Positions 23,396 to 37,276 are shown, counted from the first letter of the stretch. The stretch: DNA of 64,000 nt from Syngnathus acus (GCF_901709675.1 NC_051091.1:3409967-3473966), one strand, 5' to 3'. Translations and numbers: made by a program. Notes: generated by a model not told the origin, from the letters alone.

Positions 23396-26300
23396 GTAGA
23401 CGTAATATGTGCACGTACACATTATATATACATTCACACATACACATATGTATACATATGAACATGAGGACAAGCACTATAGAAAATGTTTTAAGAATGC
23501 TGTTTTCCCAAGCTGCTCAGAACATGTCTGCCTCTCATTAAACATGCCTTTCATGTCATGGTAAGGTGCCTGCTGTCAATTTTATTTATGAACCTCACTG
23601 GCCTCTTCTTTCATCCAGACAGGCACTAACTACAGAAAGGCGCTTAAGTATTTCCTTGAGACATGCAAACACAAGCCACATGGCATCCTCAACAGCAAAG
23701 GCCAAGAAGGGCTTGTTGCAATGTAATTGCTGTGCAGAGAAGAAAATGCCTCGGCAATTTCAAGCTACGGCAATCTTGAAGTTGAAGTTTATTCTTGAAC
23801 ATGAGATCGACCAAAAACAAAATCATTTTTCCCATAATTTCATGTTATGCCAATAAGACAAATAAATCAACATGTTCAAAAAAGGAGAAAGAAGAAGCTA
23901 TTGCTTGTTTTTTCCTACCCCTTTTATACATCATAATTCTCAACATGGTTGCTGATTAGTTTTTACGAGGTACAGAAACTTGATTTATCGGAGGAAGATA
24001 ATTTTGGAAATGAAAAACAGTTCATACAATAATATTCTGGAAAGAAAAATAAATAAATACGATATGGATTATATCGCTGAAAACAGACAAGCAAAAGATT
24101 TCAATTACTATAATTTTCCAGTGTAAAATATTTAAAGTGTTCTTTGAATAGGGCAATGTGTTTACTTTCTTTGATCGTTACAGGTAATTTATTCCATAGC
24201 TTCTTCATATCTTAGAGTTGGAGTGCATTCCAGACTTTCGACGTGTACCTTTTTTGAGAGCCTCGTTGCAAAAAGGACCCCCTGCTTCTTTTCCACACTG
24301 TTTGCAGTGTAAGGGCGTGATGACCAGTTGTGTTAGAGCAGGCTGTTAGTCACAATCCAAAGTGATAATTCCATGAGTGATTATGCAAAATAAAAAAAAA
24401 GGGGGACCAAGCTTCAGGATCATAAAGAAGTAGTCAGACAATTTGTTTTTCTCAGTTGCATAATGAGGGCCGCTGCATGTATTTGTGATGTCTTATGAGT
24501 GACCACTTTGGCCCTTGTAGTCTTTTTCGTGTTTTCCCCTTTTCATCCATGGAAATATCAACTTAAAGGCAGGCAAAGACCATAAATGACATTGACAAAT
24601 GGCATTGGCAAGGAGCACCCTATTTTACACAGCACTAACTTTGCAGGCTGAGTGCCGTTTTCACCCGACACTCTTGGTTGCCCTTTTACTTTGCCAGTAT
24701 AGACGGCTTTTGTTATTCCTCTGACAATGTACTTTTAAATCACCAGCCAACCATATAGTAAAAGCAAACGGTAAAAATAATTAAAAATATATCAGAATTA
24801 ATTTGTCCAAAAGTCACATTATTTTCATTGGTTTAGAGAGAACATATTAGCCAGAGAGATTGTTGAGTCTATTTTAAGGGTCTGATGCCCAACTAAATAA
24901 TTCAGTGTTTCTTACTGAAAAAAAAAAAATCCCGCCCAGCCCATTCCTGGGATCTTTCCCACAAGGTCCCAATTGGTTAAGATTTGCAAGATAATTCATG
25001 TCCACTTGTTGAATTACAAATTATCACAGTTCAGTGACAAAGGAACTGCACATTTCCAGAGCAAATTGGTTCTCAAGATTTGTTATTGGTATCTTCTCAT
25101 GAAAGAGATGATGGGACTAATTTAGATCCATTCAGTAAAATAAAATCCTTTTACGTAAGCTATTTTTCAGTGTCAGCTTGCTTTATGTTTGAGCCGCGAG
25201 GTTTTCATCAATCATAATCAAGGCGAGTCACCGGGCCCTCCTGCCAATGAAAGATTTTTGAAGACTGCACTTCTGTATATTTACATCTTTAATCAGCCAC
25301 AACAAAATTCATTGTTAATAGTATTTCAGTAATAGCCTGTAAGAAGATTTAGCTGAACTGCATAAATGATGTCAACATTAGCTTTTCTCATTTGGATATT
25401 TTTTTAAAGTCATCGATCTACAAACGTTTATAAGATGCAAAAATACTACTGCGGTTCTTGGCCTTCTTGAAAAGGACTACGGTATCAGGGCAGCAATTAA
25501 CTAGGATTATTTTTAAACGGCTTTGAGGGCTAATCAATGTCATGTCTCTTTTAATAAAACGAGCCAGAGTCAAGCATTTTATATGAAAGAAAATATGTGA
25601 ACATGCCGGTGCATGACAGACATGCGCTGACAGGTCTTTGGAAACCGCACTAAACAGCTGCTCATATGCTGACATGAAGGAATTGGACTCTGTTAATTAC
25701 CTTGCTATATCTTTGAGAGTTTCATCTTGGGTTCTCCCAGACCTTTACTTCTAGACTTATTTCGTATTTTCGAGCTCAGCTGCTGCCACGCCCGATTCTC
25801 TGTTTGTTACTCCATCCATCTACTTATCCTCACAAGGTGCACTGTTTTGTTTGCTTATTTTGATCCATTCTCATCAGTGTCTGCTTCTGCTTTCTAACGC
25901 CAGCGGCCTCACATCACAATCACTAGCTAATCAGCATGCCGGAATTGACTTGAATCATATTTTAACATAACCTGTAATTGTAATTTGAGCCTTCAACCTT
26001 GTTCTTTCTCACCCAGCATTTCCCTTACGAACCGACTTGGGATCAAAGTTCTTCAGGCTGTCTGTCAGTTGCCCCTGATGCTTTGAGTGGGATCATGTTT
26101 TTTTTAATTCCAAGCTGATCTCCTGTCCATCACCATACTTCCGTTTTCTTAACAATAGCAGAAAGCAGTGCCTATCTGTTGACCCAGGCACTTTCCTTGG
26201 ATTGAGGCCTATAACGTGTCACATGTTGACGAGCAGAGCAAAGCAGCACAACACTTTGAGCCCACTCAAGGTAAGTCGCAAGTCCCTGGTTGCTGACGTT

Positions 26301-27933
26301 CTCATGAGATTGCTATGAATAAAGGATTAGCTCCAAGCTGTGAGTCAAGCTCTGATTCTTCCAGTCGCTTTACATATTTAGGGCCAATTTCTGCACTGGC
26401 AGAACAAGCAGCTTAAAGTCAGCTAAAGCTTTTTTTTTTTGTCGAACTGACTTTTAGTGTAATGCAGTGATGTAAGTTTCTGAAATTCTTAACACGCCTG
26501 CCATTTCACCACACGGCAGTATTTCACATAATATGTCAAAGTATGTGAGCTACATGACTGTTTTCATGACAGAATATATTTCGGGGACTGTATTTTCGCT
26601 CACAGAATGTAAGATTCTGCCTTTTGAAATACCTCCAAGTGAAAGTGCCAGCACTATGTGTCTCCTGTAGTGACACCAAATGGGAATTGTCGAGAAGTGT
26701 TGCTGTTGCATCGGTTGGCCTTGTTATTTTTAATGTCCTCGAAAGAAGTTCTACTTCTAACTTTTTAAAACCAGGATTTGATTTGGATTCCTAAATTCAT
26801 TTCTATTGCTTGTCTTTCATACTGTGCACAGATTTGTAATGCCAGATGTAAATTGACATGATGGCAAGATTTGCAAAACAGACACCGATTATCTGGAACA
26901 TACAGTATACGGCAAAGTCAGTTAAAAGTCGAGCTGCTGGGGCCAAATCGGGGCTGTTTTGTATGCTTGGTCTGAGATCATATTCAGTAGATTGAGATAA
27001 CTGTTAAAGCAGTGAGCAGAGCAGAGCAGTTGCTGATCCTCATGCTCTCCGCTTTGCTCGAGTAGACTGTGAGAGATTGATTCAACAAGACCTAACTTAA
27101 AGGGGCCTAGGGTGGGAGGTGGGGGGATCACATCAAGAATCACTGCAGTTCCCAAGGCAGTGTAACCAACATTGCAAGGAATGCTGCATCTCAAAATTAA
27201 CAGAGATGTTGCCGTGGGGGAGAGAACAAGGAACTTGCCGGAATCTGTCTTCTTAGCGACTCATTGAAGGGAGGCAAAGCCAGACAATTAAATGTCAGAC
27301 CGTGCAGGTGGCTGTACATAGGTTGTACAGCTTTTCCTTGGATTACACGGATTAGCAAAGAGCATCTAGCATCGGCAAATCATTGGCTCGGTGCAATTCA
27401 TTCGAGGAAATACCGTAGTGAGAATATCACACCTTTGCCGAGCATCAAAACACACTGAGATGGATAACAGAAAGGGATCTAATGAGTCTTAATCCAATCC
27501 ATCTTCTTATGCATTAAAATCTTATGTCGACACAGACAGTCAAAGATATCATGTTGCCAAGTGTTTGTTTTATGATGGATTAAAGTAGACAACTGACAGT
27601 CTTGCAAAAAATCCTCCCCAACATATGAGTTAGTTATAAATAAAAAAACAGCATTGAACATTGAGCCCTCTGACATTGAAGACTGGTAAGACCTCTGACC
27701 TGATTGGATGAAAATATATTTTTTCGATAATATTATTCGAAACTTTCTATACTCTGATACTCGAAGATACAATTGGATGAAATGTGTTGAGATAAATTGG
27801 AATATACACAGTTGCTTCGTCCCTATTGAAACATATTTACTTGTAAGGGCTTGCATGAGAAAGAGGAAAACGCTCATTTTGAGAAATATGCATATCAGGG
27901 GTGCCATAAAGGCGACTGGAGTTGGTGGCTCAC

Positions 27934-28077
27934 CAGCCAGCCAGTCTTTGAGTGACAGAAGGATTAACAGTTTCCATAGCAACAGCTTCTTCATTTTCCA
28001 AGGTCAAAGAGTCTCCTCGCTGTCAAGTTGCCAAAGAATGTGGGGTATTTCCTTGGCAAAACCTCTTCAGTTTTACT
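27934..28077 (-). CDS. Orphan contactin-type signal-peptide exon
   Basis: On the minus strand a pyrimidine-rich tract ends in TTCTCCCCAG (acceptor at 28,079-28,078). An 83-bp leader precedes ATG at 27,994-27,992; the reading frame starts MKKLLLWKLL, continues hydrophobic and ends KDWLA before a consensus donor GTGAGC, in phase 1. Exon size (144 vs 137 bp), phase, WKLL motif and even the bases just before the ATG (GACC-TTG-GAAAAT-GAAG) resemble the genuine contactin signal exon at 13,491-13,627. No partner Ig exon is recognisable between 27.9 and 17.3 kb. It may be a remnant of cntn6, a duplicated exon, or an alternative first coding exon of the downstream contactin; its phase would splice in frame to the Ig1 exon at 7,931. 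The frame continuing into the intron (to 27,479) is not considered coding. Confidence 0.7.
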
Positions 28078-30628
28078 CTGGGGAGAATTACAAAACAACA
28101 ACAACAGGACAGGTAATAGCAGAGCTGAATTTACAAAACATGAAACCTGCTGGTTTTAGCTGTTGCGAAAGCAAAGACATTTTTTGCTCATTAAATATCA
28201 GACCTGATATTTTTTCATGTTTTATGTGTACAGTAGCACTTCTACACATCGATAAACATTCAGTCAAGCAAGTAAGCAAGCAACTGTGGGTCAGTGGGGT
28301 TATTCTCATTATGTCATACTAAAAAGTTTCTCAAATGGCTTGAAGTGAGGCCAACAGTGATAAAGCGCTTCAGCTCACAAAAAGACCTTAAAAGCTCAAG
28401 TATAGCCAATTTGTATTATTAGTTGAGGATACGAACGTTGAAATCACATTGCTATAATTACACCTGGCACATAATAATTGCACTCATTTCTTTGTTTATG
28501 CCCGATCTTAATTATTGTGCTAAATATATATATGTTTGATTCAGATTTGATGATACAGTGTGTTTAATTTGAAAAAGTGTTTTCTTCTCATGATGTCAAT
28601 GGAGCAGACATGCGGACATAGCAAAAATAACTGACAATGATGGAAAGAAAAGAAAAACAAATGTGTGGAGCGTGAAGTATATTCATTGACGCCAGCAAAA
28701 TTTATTCAAAGAGGTCACAATGCCGTTCTGCCACGCTTTATCTTGTCACTCATCATTATTGATTTGGTCTCCACTTTTTTTAACCTTTAGCCATTTTGTT
28801 TGTTCTCCTTCCCAGAGTCTTGTCCTGAGTCGATCAAATATGGAGGGACCGATCAATAAAGGAATTTAGTTGATAGCTTCCCTTCATCTTCCTTGCAACA
28901 GTACTCTTGCAATCTGCTTGCATTTGGGACTAAATATTGTAAATCTTAAAATTTTACCCAAAGTCACTGATTATCTCGTGCCACATCGCCTCACTATCAA
29001 GTGAAAAGGCACCATCATCTTCCAAGGCAATGCATGACCCCACAGGGCACATCCAGGCTGTCCACAGTCATTGATCAACCCCTGCAGTGATCATGAAGCC
29101 GTGAGGTGTAAAAGAAAAGTTTGCACTTTTCGTCTGTCACATAGCAGCGCTCTGTTTTAATGATGTAGAGGCCGATGGCATTCATGGGGAAAATGTTTTT
29201 CTTGGTCACAGTTCAGAAATTTAAAGTAGATGCTAGTGATCCCCATGGTTAATTTATGTAGCCTAGAAAAAACACAATGGTAATAATTATTCTACCCTGC
29301 GGATGGTGGTCGCAGGTGTTAGATACGCCAAATGAGATGAGGCCAAGCTAATGATGCCCAGAAGGGAACGTACCCACCTAGGATAATCCCTAATACGATA
29401 ACACCCTGATTTTATATTACACCACCCTCGCCTACTACTCGGCACTGATATGCCGATAGCGACGGAAAAATACAATTCAAGGCAGTGATATTCAAACGTA
29501 TAAAGACACGTACTTAAATAGATGTACAGTACATCTGGCATTTTGTTTAATGAGAATTCCCAGACGACAATAGCATTCGAGCTCAGGGGAAAAAGTGTTG
29601 GGGGTGTCTCGTGAACTACGGGGAGCCATGTTCCGCTTCGTTATGCTCCGAATAATTGCTTAGACATGACATGAGAAATTAACTCCAGCAGCCTTGTGAG
29701 AGTTAATTTAGATTTGTCCCTGCTCTCGTCACTCTCGGGTGTTATGGCACAGCTACTATACCAAGATAAGCGCGGCGTTGAGTATTGCAAGCAATCCCAC
29801 AGAGACATCACTCTAATGTGACATTATCATTACTAAATGATCCGTTGGTCCATTACCAGAAAGTCTTGCTCACTTTGATGTATTGTTCGGGACACTAATA
29901 TGGATCTTCATATGTTTATTGTCTTTTAGATGTTTTTATTTGATTAAATGGCAGCATATGTTGCTCCAAAATGTGTGTGTACATATTAATGGTGTCTTCA
30001 CAGATGTGCAAGTCTTCAGCTTTTTGGTTTTTGGCCTTGGTGCTTACATTCTTGCAATCGTTTGATGAGAATATTGACCGCGGATGATAAATTCCTCGCA
30101 AACAACCTCACCAAAATGAGTCTGTGACCGACCCATTTGTGGAAAAGTCTTAAAGTGCTCAGATGTAAATTGTGAGATAGGATCGAGACACATGATTTAA
30201 ATATTTGCCATTACTAGTCTACTTAAATTCAATGGTTAAAATATACACACTCATAAAAACAAAACAATAATGTCTCTTTAAATGCTTACAAATGCAGTTG
30301 CAGTGTGAATTAAATTGTAGGCTATTGGAGTTCACCATGCAGAGCCCATCCATCAGAGTCTGTTTACTTCATTGGATCTTTTCTTAGGAGGAGATACTTC
30401 GAGCAGGGAGTGTGACATCCAGCATGCTCACTTTTGATGCAGGCTTTCAATAAAAGACAATTGAAATGACAATAAGATTAACTTCATTCCCTCTAATCGC
30501 TACAGAGATTGATGTGACCTCAAAGACAGAAGCAGTCTTTTGCAATTCAATTATGTAAAGCTGGGAGGGTTTCTCTTCACAGTGACATGGAGAGCATTGC
30601 ATGTTGCACATTAAAAATGTATTAAAAA

Positions 30629-30700
30629 TGACATTATATTATATTATTATTTTTTATTATATTATATTATATTATCTTATTTTTATTTTATTTAATATGA
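30629..30700. repeat. AT-rich TTATA/ATTAT tandem run
   Basis: Degenerate tandem TTATATTATATTA-type sequence. Confidence 0.85.
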
Positions 30701-31246
30701 TTATTTTGCTTACATCAGCGGTAGGGAAGCCCGGTCCTCCTCTTTTGCATGTCTCTCTGCTGCAACACATCTGATTCAAATGATCAGCTCATCCGCAAGC
30801 TCTGTAGAAACCTGAAACGATCCCAAGGGATGAAAAACAGGTAAGACATGGCTCTCGTACGACCGTGGTTCCATACCCCGGGCTTATATGTTCAAACAGA
30901 TGGCTGTCCACTAGATGTGTATGGTGAACTTCTGTAATTGGATTTGGTAACATTGGAGGTCTCGATGGCCTTTGCTGAGAGTCTGCTTGTTTAAAGTGGA
31001 TATGTTGTAACCCTTGACACCTTTCAATGTCAAAAAGTAAGATGACAGGTAAGATAACAACCCCTTACACGTTACACTGGTTATTTGTACAGAAGTGTCT
31101 GCATTTGAATGACCTCTGTCAGATTGATGGAAAGTTCTCGGAATCACTCAAGTAAAATAGTGTCAAAAAGTGGCTTATGTTCAAGTAGTTACTTTTAGAA
31201 CTTTGTACTTTGAATTCGTAAAACATATCTACTACTTCCTTTAAAG

Positions 31247-31479
31247 CAGGCGTCGGTAACCTATGGCTCGCGAGCCAGACATGGCTCTTTTGGTGACGTT
31301 ATTAAAAAGAATACATTAGTACACTCAAAAAATCGTTGGTCTTAATTAAAATACATGCATTTAATTGTATCGAGCCTATCGTTTTTTTTTTTTTTTTTTT
31401 GGTATGGCTCTCACGGGAAATTATTTGTAAAAAAATGGGCATGTGTGTCTCTGTCCGCCAAAAAGGTTCCCGACCCCTG
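31247..31479. mobile_element. Non-autonomous hAT-like element with 8-bp target-site duplication
   Basis: Terminal inverted repeats CAGGCGTCGGTAACC and GGTTCCCGACCCCTG bound a 233-bp element, flanked on both sides by CTTTAAAG (31,239-31,246 and 31,480-31,487). The 8-bp duplication and CAGGG-type ends are hAT hallmarks. The interior contains GTATGGCTCTCACGGG, a roughly 20-base T run and no coding sequence. Confidence 0.88.
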
Positions 31480-34400
31480 CTTTAAAGCAAAAATATAAAC
31501 TAGTGGATGCAATTTCTGGAGCTATAACTAAATATGAAATTGTGTGAAAAGTAACTGCAATATACTGTCAACTCCCATGTGCTGGAAGGACCTGAATGTC
31601 AAGGTAGTTTTTATGATGCTTTGAATTAACGGATCAAACAGGAAGATATGCGGAATATTCTGACTAGGACAAGAGACAACATGACATTTATAGTCCTTGA
31701 AAAACGAATAAAATTCTTATCATCCATACAACAGAGTTGATCAGGTGACCAGATCAAGTTCACAAATGCCCAATGGATTGTGTCTCCCCCACTTCACACT
31801 TAAGAAGTGTGACTAATAAAGAGACAATCATTCACACTCACTATCGCACACGCAATTTCAATTTCACAGGGGTTAGGGACCAAGCCCAACCACAATAATT
31901 GCTTGTATTAATATAGCCCTAAATCTACCACAAACTATGACCCCAATCATAAATGTTGTAGTCACAAAACAAGTCTATTCATTGACAGTGTTAATGCCGT
32001 GAATACATTGGTACATGTCCTGTCCTGATATTAGAACGTGGAATCAATATGCAAGCAGCAGAGGAGCGCCTCTGAGGGGCGGATGCTCAGCTCATTGCTG
32101 TGATTGTCCACTCACACAAAGTAATGAGATCATCTCGGGTGAAGTGATGCTGAAAATGAATCTTCTCCTCTTAGTCTTTTGACGGCTCGGTGGTCACGTT
32201 GCTACTGGACCTTGTACTCCGAGGCCAGCCGTTCTCTATCACGTCATTAGGCTTCACTCGTAACTGTACACCCACCTTTTAAATAAAAAATTGACAGGAA
32301 AGACACATCAAATGAAAAAAAAAATGCAGCAAAATAATAATAATAATTCTCATTTTATACTAATAATTCTCTGTTCAAAATGGCTGGAAACTTTACACTG
32401 ACTGACACGTTAAAGTTGCACACTCCAGTTCCTTTAAGTGTAATAATGCAGGCGCAGTAACCAACAAAATACAAAATAAAATTGAAGGAAAATAGCGTGG
32501 CACATATTTTTGTGTTGACAGGTAATGACTCCTGCTTTTGAACATCATAAAAATAAAATAATATTCTTCCGAATGAAGTAAAAATGCACTCTCAGGAGTG
32601 AAATTGAAGGCTAACAGCAATGGAAATCCATTAGCTTTCACGCTGCCCCAATCTTAATCTAAGGCATATTGACAAAATGCTCCCAGGAGATAGTGTTGCA
32701 AGAAAAAATAAATAATTCACTACAAAGAAAAAAAGGATGTGCCATGTGGCGGGGAAGATAAAGCTGAATCTATCCCCACTGTCTGCGAGCACTATGGCAC
32801 ATCGTTTAAAGGTCTGGAATAATCGCAGGTGTCAGAAGCCAGCTTCCGCACTTGTAAGGGAACGAGTTGTCTTGGAAATATGACGTCTTGAGGAGCTGCG
32901 CAGTGCTGTCGGAATAGGTCCGGGAGAAATATTGCGGGTCAAGGGGTTAGATGACTGACAGTGCCACAAGGAGATACAATGAAGAGAGTCAGGCTGGAGG
33001 GAGAAACATCCGGCAGAGGACAAACAAGCCCTTGACCAGATGACAGTGCAAGGGAGCGCTGTAAACCGTCAAATAATGTCCACAGCAACACTGTTAGTTC
33101 TGTCTTTGCTGTGAATGATTCACTCTGGTCAGAGATTTTTCACATGAAGAGCCACGCCACTGTCGAGGTGCCGGTTTATTGCCAGTGTAAGCGGCTCATC
33201 GCACGATTGGTTGGTTGCAAATCCATTTAGTGTGCTGATGGCACTCACCACCTTTGGGATTAAATGCTGCTTTCATACGAGGAACCTCTCGAAGTCGTTT
33301 GTTTTGCCAGCGTTGCATATAAGACTTCACATTGTTCATTGCAGCCTTCTGTGCAAGCCAGCCATTGACATCATTCTCTCAAATGGCCAACTGAAGACTT
33401 GATTTGACAATAAGGCACGTTATTATTGAAAGTGACTTGCTTTCAGTTCAATCCAAGGTTGTCTGGCACACTTGGTTCAGAAAAGAGGACGTATAATGGC
33501 GGCAATATATGACTTTTAATTGCTTGTAAACAAACCGTTGGAATTCTAGAGAGCCTGCACACTCATGAAGTGTGAAATTAAACAAGCTGGATCTTTTGTC
33601 AGCTGCCTATTTCTGAAACAGCAAATCTGTCAGAATTTTGTGGCTGACAGCTTATTTCCGTCATAGCGCCCCCCTCCCACCCCCACACCAAAATTCTCGA
33701 CCCCCGACTAGGCTTGCTGTGCCATTTTCAGGAAATGAAAGGTGTGTTGGGTGCTGTCTCACACCTGTATCCACAAACTAATTTCCAAGAATGATTTGAT
33801 ATTAGTGAAAATAATTGTAAATTGCAATTTGTCTGTCAATTATATGTCCTGGTGCTCGGCTGGGATCGGCTGCTCTTCGTTGAATTGTGGTTCTTATGTG
33901 TTGCTTGAGCCACCAATCAGTGCAACGGAACACGGCCTGACAGATGATTGCAATGCTCGGAATCCACTCCACTCATCAGCTGCCCTCATTAAGCACCACT
34001 GGATTTGAAAAAGGACGTGTGCCTCGGTGTGCACACGCTGCCTGATCCGACACAACGCCTTTGCTTCACCTCCAGTTGTTATGGTAATGGGGGCTATACT
34101 TGGCGTTGAGAAGAGAAGTGGCTCATTTGCATGAAATTGAAATTCCACTGAGAAATCACTGATTTAACCTGTATTCTAAGCACAAAAAGTGTACCGCAAT
34201 CGTGTTAAGATTTTTTTCTAAAATGATAATTTGTCAAAAATGCCACTTCTACCTGAGTATTTATGTCAAAAATCACTTGAGACCACACCACTCAGACCCA
34301 AATCAGATATGCAGACAATTTATAATGTAAAAGTCCCCCGACATGATATTTTTTCAAAGTAGGGCCACACATGCAATGATGAAATTTCGCAGGTGACAGG

Positions 34401-34869
34401 AACATGCAGTCCACGTATTCTCCTCTCTGTTTATTTCTTCTGTAACAAAGCTCTTCGTGATAAAAGTTATAGGCGGATACTAGCAGAAATCCAAATCCGT
34501 GTCTGGAGCAATGCCACACAATCAGAAAGCTGCTCCTTCCTCGACAACAGTGACCTCGCTGTGTTCAAGCACACGGTCCACTCCATGCATCACTGTTATC
34601 TCTTTTGCTCCTTTGGGGATTTTAGTTCACTGCGCTGCCTTGAGAGCAACACATGGCGATGGCAGATTGCATGCAATACATGGATAACCTTTCCTGGTCT
34701 TCAGCAGAAATGCAACAAAACAGGGGACTGGGATTGGCCTTTTTTCGGATTGGAAATATCAATGCAATAGAGAGGATGTTAAAAATATACATCATCTCAT
34801 ATCATTGGTATATTTAAACACATTATTTTGCTTTAATCTCCTGAATGGCCGTGCAACGTTTTAATTAAT

Positions 34870-34962
34870 ACATACTTAGACAGACTTAGACAGAACTTTA
34901 TTGTCATTTTGTCAACACTAGGTGTGTACAAAACGAAATTTCGTTTACATGTTACTTTAACA
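34870..34962. repeat. Dispersed teleost repeat fragment
   Basis: ACTTAGACAGAACTTTATTG, TCATTTTGTCAACACTAGGT and ACAAAACGAAATTTCGTTTA are parts of a dispersed fish repeat I recognise by phrase; class not assigned. Confidence 0.5.
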
Positions 34963-37181
34963 TGAGAAATGAAGCAGTACCAATATGAATCAGGGCTGCT
35001 CATTCATTTCCAATGAGAAATTCAACAATTGGTTCCTATTCAAAATTCAATGTTTATCTCATTCAATTCACCTTGGTTGGGATCAATTTTCAACATTCCC
35101 AGAATATCCACATAGCATAAATTCCACATTTTGCATCAACAAAATTCCCCTCTCTTCTAAGGTTTGACCCTGAGGGTTAAGCATTTTTTATTCCGCCATG
35201 TTTCATTCCACAACTACTTCTACATTTCTTGACAGATCCAATCCAATCCAACTTCAACATGTTGCCACAATTCATGCCTTCTGGGTCGTTATTTCTTCTC
35301 ATTCTTAACATTTCCACCCCCAAAGAATCACCATTCATTCCCAAATATAAAGTCAACAAAATATTTTACCTTAAAATACTATACTACGCTACAATGTGCA
35401 CATATTTTTTGTGAACTGCACTTTGAATGAAAAAAAACCCCAAGGTTTTGAATGAAGAAAAAAAACAAGGGTTTGTCTATGCCTCATTCCCGGGACCTCA
35501 GCAGCAAAGCAGCAGAAAAGTCATTATCATTACAGATAATAACTCAAACGGCCATTAATGTAAGGGCGAATCCCAGAGGATGGCACGCCTGCAGTAGGAA
35601 CATTATTATCAATACAGGGCTCCCTTGTGAAAATCCCCCACCAGAAATAGAAAGGAAGCAGCAAGGGTAGAGCTCAGTTTCCTGATCTGTGAAGTATGTG
35701 CTCAGGATCCAGGAATGCAAACTATACCAAGGGCAAATATGTACTTATCAGAAGCATCTACTTAATTAGGGTATTCATTTCATGTAATTACCACTCATCC
35801 AGTGGGACATCAAGTGTTACGTTCTGAACTTCCTGATATTGACGAACAAGCGCTGACGAGCCCAGTAATGATAGATGAATTCAATAATTTGGCTGAAACT
35901 CTGATTTTTACGCTCAGTGTGTGTGTCGTTGTCCGTCAGTTACACTTGTCAATGACAAAGGATCGATTCCGGTGTGTCTTGATGTAAAGCTAGCGCAAGA
36001 AAGGCTAAAAAAAATAAACAGTAGCTAAATCAGATTCCTGTTGAAATTGAATCAAATGTTCTCAAAATGGCTCAGTGGTCATCTGCACGGTGTCCGTCAC
36101 CAACAGCTGATCATGAGTGACCGGCCTTTCCTAAGATTAGCATTCATGGATCATTATTATCTTTTAGGAATGTGGTCATATAAAAACACTTTTCTGATTG
36201 TAATCCTCACAAAAACAAAAACCACCTAGTAGGGGTGAAAACAAAAACACACGAACCTTGGTGGCGGATACAATGGTAGAGATACTGCATGATGAAAATA
36301 AAAATAATTTTTCTTTGATCGTTCAAGATTGTGCCGATGCCAGTTGACATGCTGTGATGTGCTTTTATCGCACATTTCTGTTGTACATCATCTACGTGGC
36401 GCACAATACTTCACAGGCCTGGCTCCTTTGGTATGACTTTTTCCAACGACTTGCTGCATTTCCGCCTACTCAGAATGAAAAGCAATTCAGAGAAAAGACA
36501 AGAATCAGAAATCCTTTTTATAGCATTGCTTTTCAAGCAAGCTCTGACCTGTTTGTGACATCAGTGACACCCAAGCCTGGCGGTGTAATTTATGAGGTGC
36601 CTCAACAAATTGCTATATGTGGGACCGAGCGAGAGTCTTTCATTCTATGAAGCCTGTGGAGACAGCCTTCCCGTGCTTATACCTTCTTGATCTGTTCTCT
36701 GTGTTTTGTTCAGTAAATGATCGCATGAACTTGCTTTATTCCAATAGACAAGTGTCCTCCTTTGCAAATCGCGGCTGACTTTGACAGAATAGGTGGACTC
36801 ATTTCAAAATGTTGAAGCATCACAAGATGATCCGTAGTCTACGTTTTATGAATTTGCAGAGATTTAAATGTTCTATTACTTTTACCTCATCCAACATTAT
36901 GGGTGCTATTTTAAAAGAGGGAAAAACATCTAGTAATACTTTGGTCAAATAAAAGGCAGTGACTACACCATAGCTGTGGCTTCTGCAGCTACAATCTGCT
37001 TGACCAATTATTGATGTGTCTGATGTTGCTTCTGTTTTTACCTCAAGTCTCACTTTGGTCTTATCAAGTCTCCGGAAGTGTATTTGCTTGTTGAAATGAC
37101 AGATTTTTCCATCTAATTGTCTCTTTGGGGAGAGGGGTCTCCACGTGTGTTGAAAAACAAGGCAGCAAACATTCTACCTCT

Positions 37182-37217
37182 TGGTCTAAGGGACCAACGA
37201 CTGAGCTGCAGGTCTTA
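37182..37217 (+). repeat. 36-bp motif shared with 23,201-23,236
   Basis: Same orientation, two mismatches. It is followed within 60 bp by a long TA microsatellite. Confidence 0.5.
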
Positions 37218-37272
37218 TATAAATATATATATATTTTATTAGTTTTATTATTTGTGTATTTATTATTTTTGA

Positions 37273-37276
<4 letters not shown>

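Larger units (their letters stand above)
17281..27933. other. Intergenic sequence upstream of the contactin promoter
   Basis: No supported coding exon on either strand. Recognised contents are dispersed repeats at 20,536-20,870 and 22,602-23,236, an ATT run at 20,375-20,403, a CA microsatellite at 23,286-23,392 and possible plus-strand splice signals at 19,528-19,685 (see findings). If the orphan signal exon is a used alternative start, this interval would be intron. Confidence 0.6.

Noticed and set aside
23085-23473. His-Thr and Cys-Val repeat proteins
   Set aside because: Translations of the CA microsatellite.
27479-27933. Continuation of the orphan leader frame into a 171-codon minus-strand protein
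   Set aside because: After the leader comes a consensus 5' splice site; the downstream sequence has no domain and looks intronic. Read as exon plus intron.
17281-27933. Search for further cntn6-like Ig or FnIII exons downstream of the orphan leader
   Set aside because: By eye I found no RWxxNG, YxCxAxN or FnIII WxPP-type exon with splice sites; a translated search would be decisive.
27708-28322. 204-codon plus-strand open frame, the longest in the window
   Set aside because: It lies antisense to the orphan contactin leader exon, has no recognisable domain, and its length fits chance in a stop-poor AT-rich patch.
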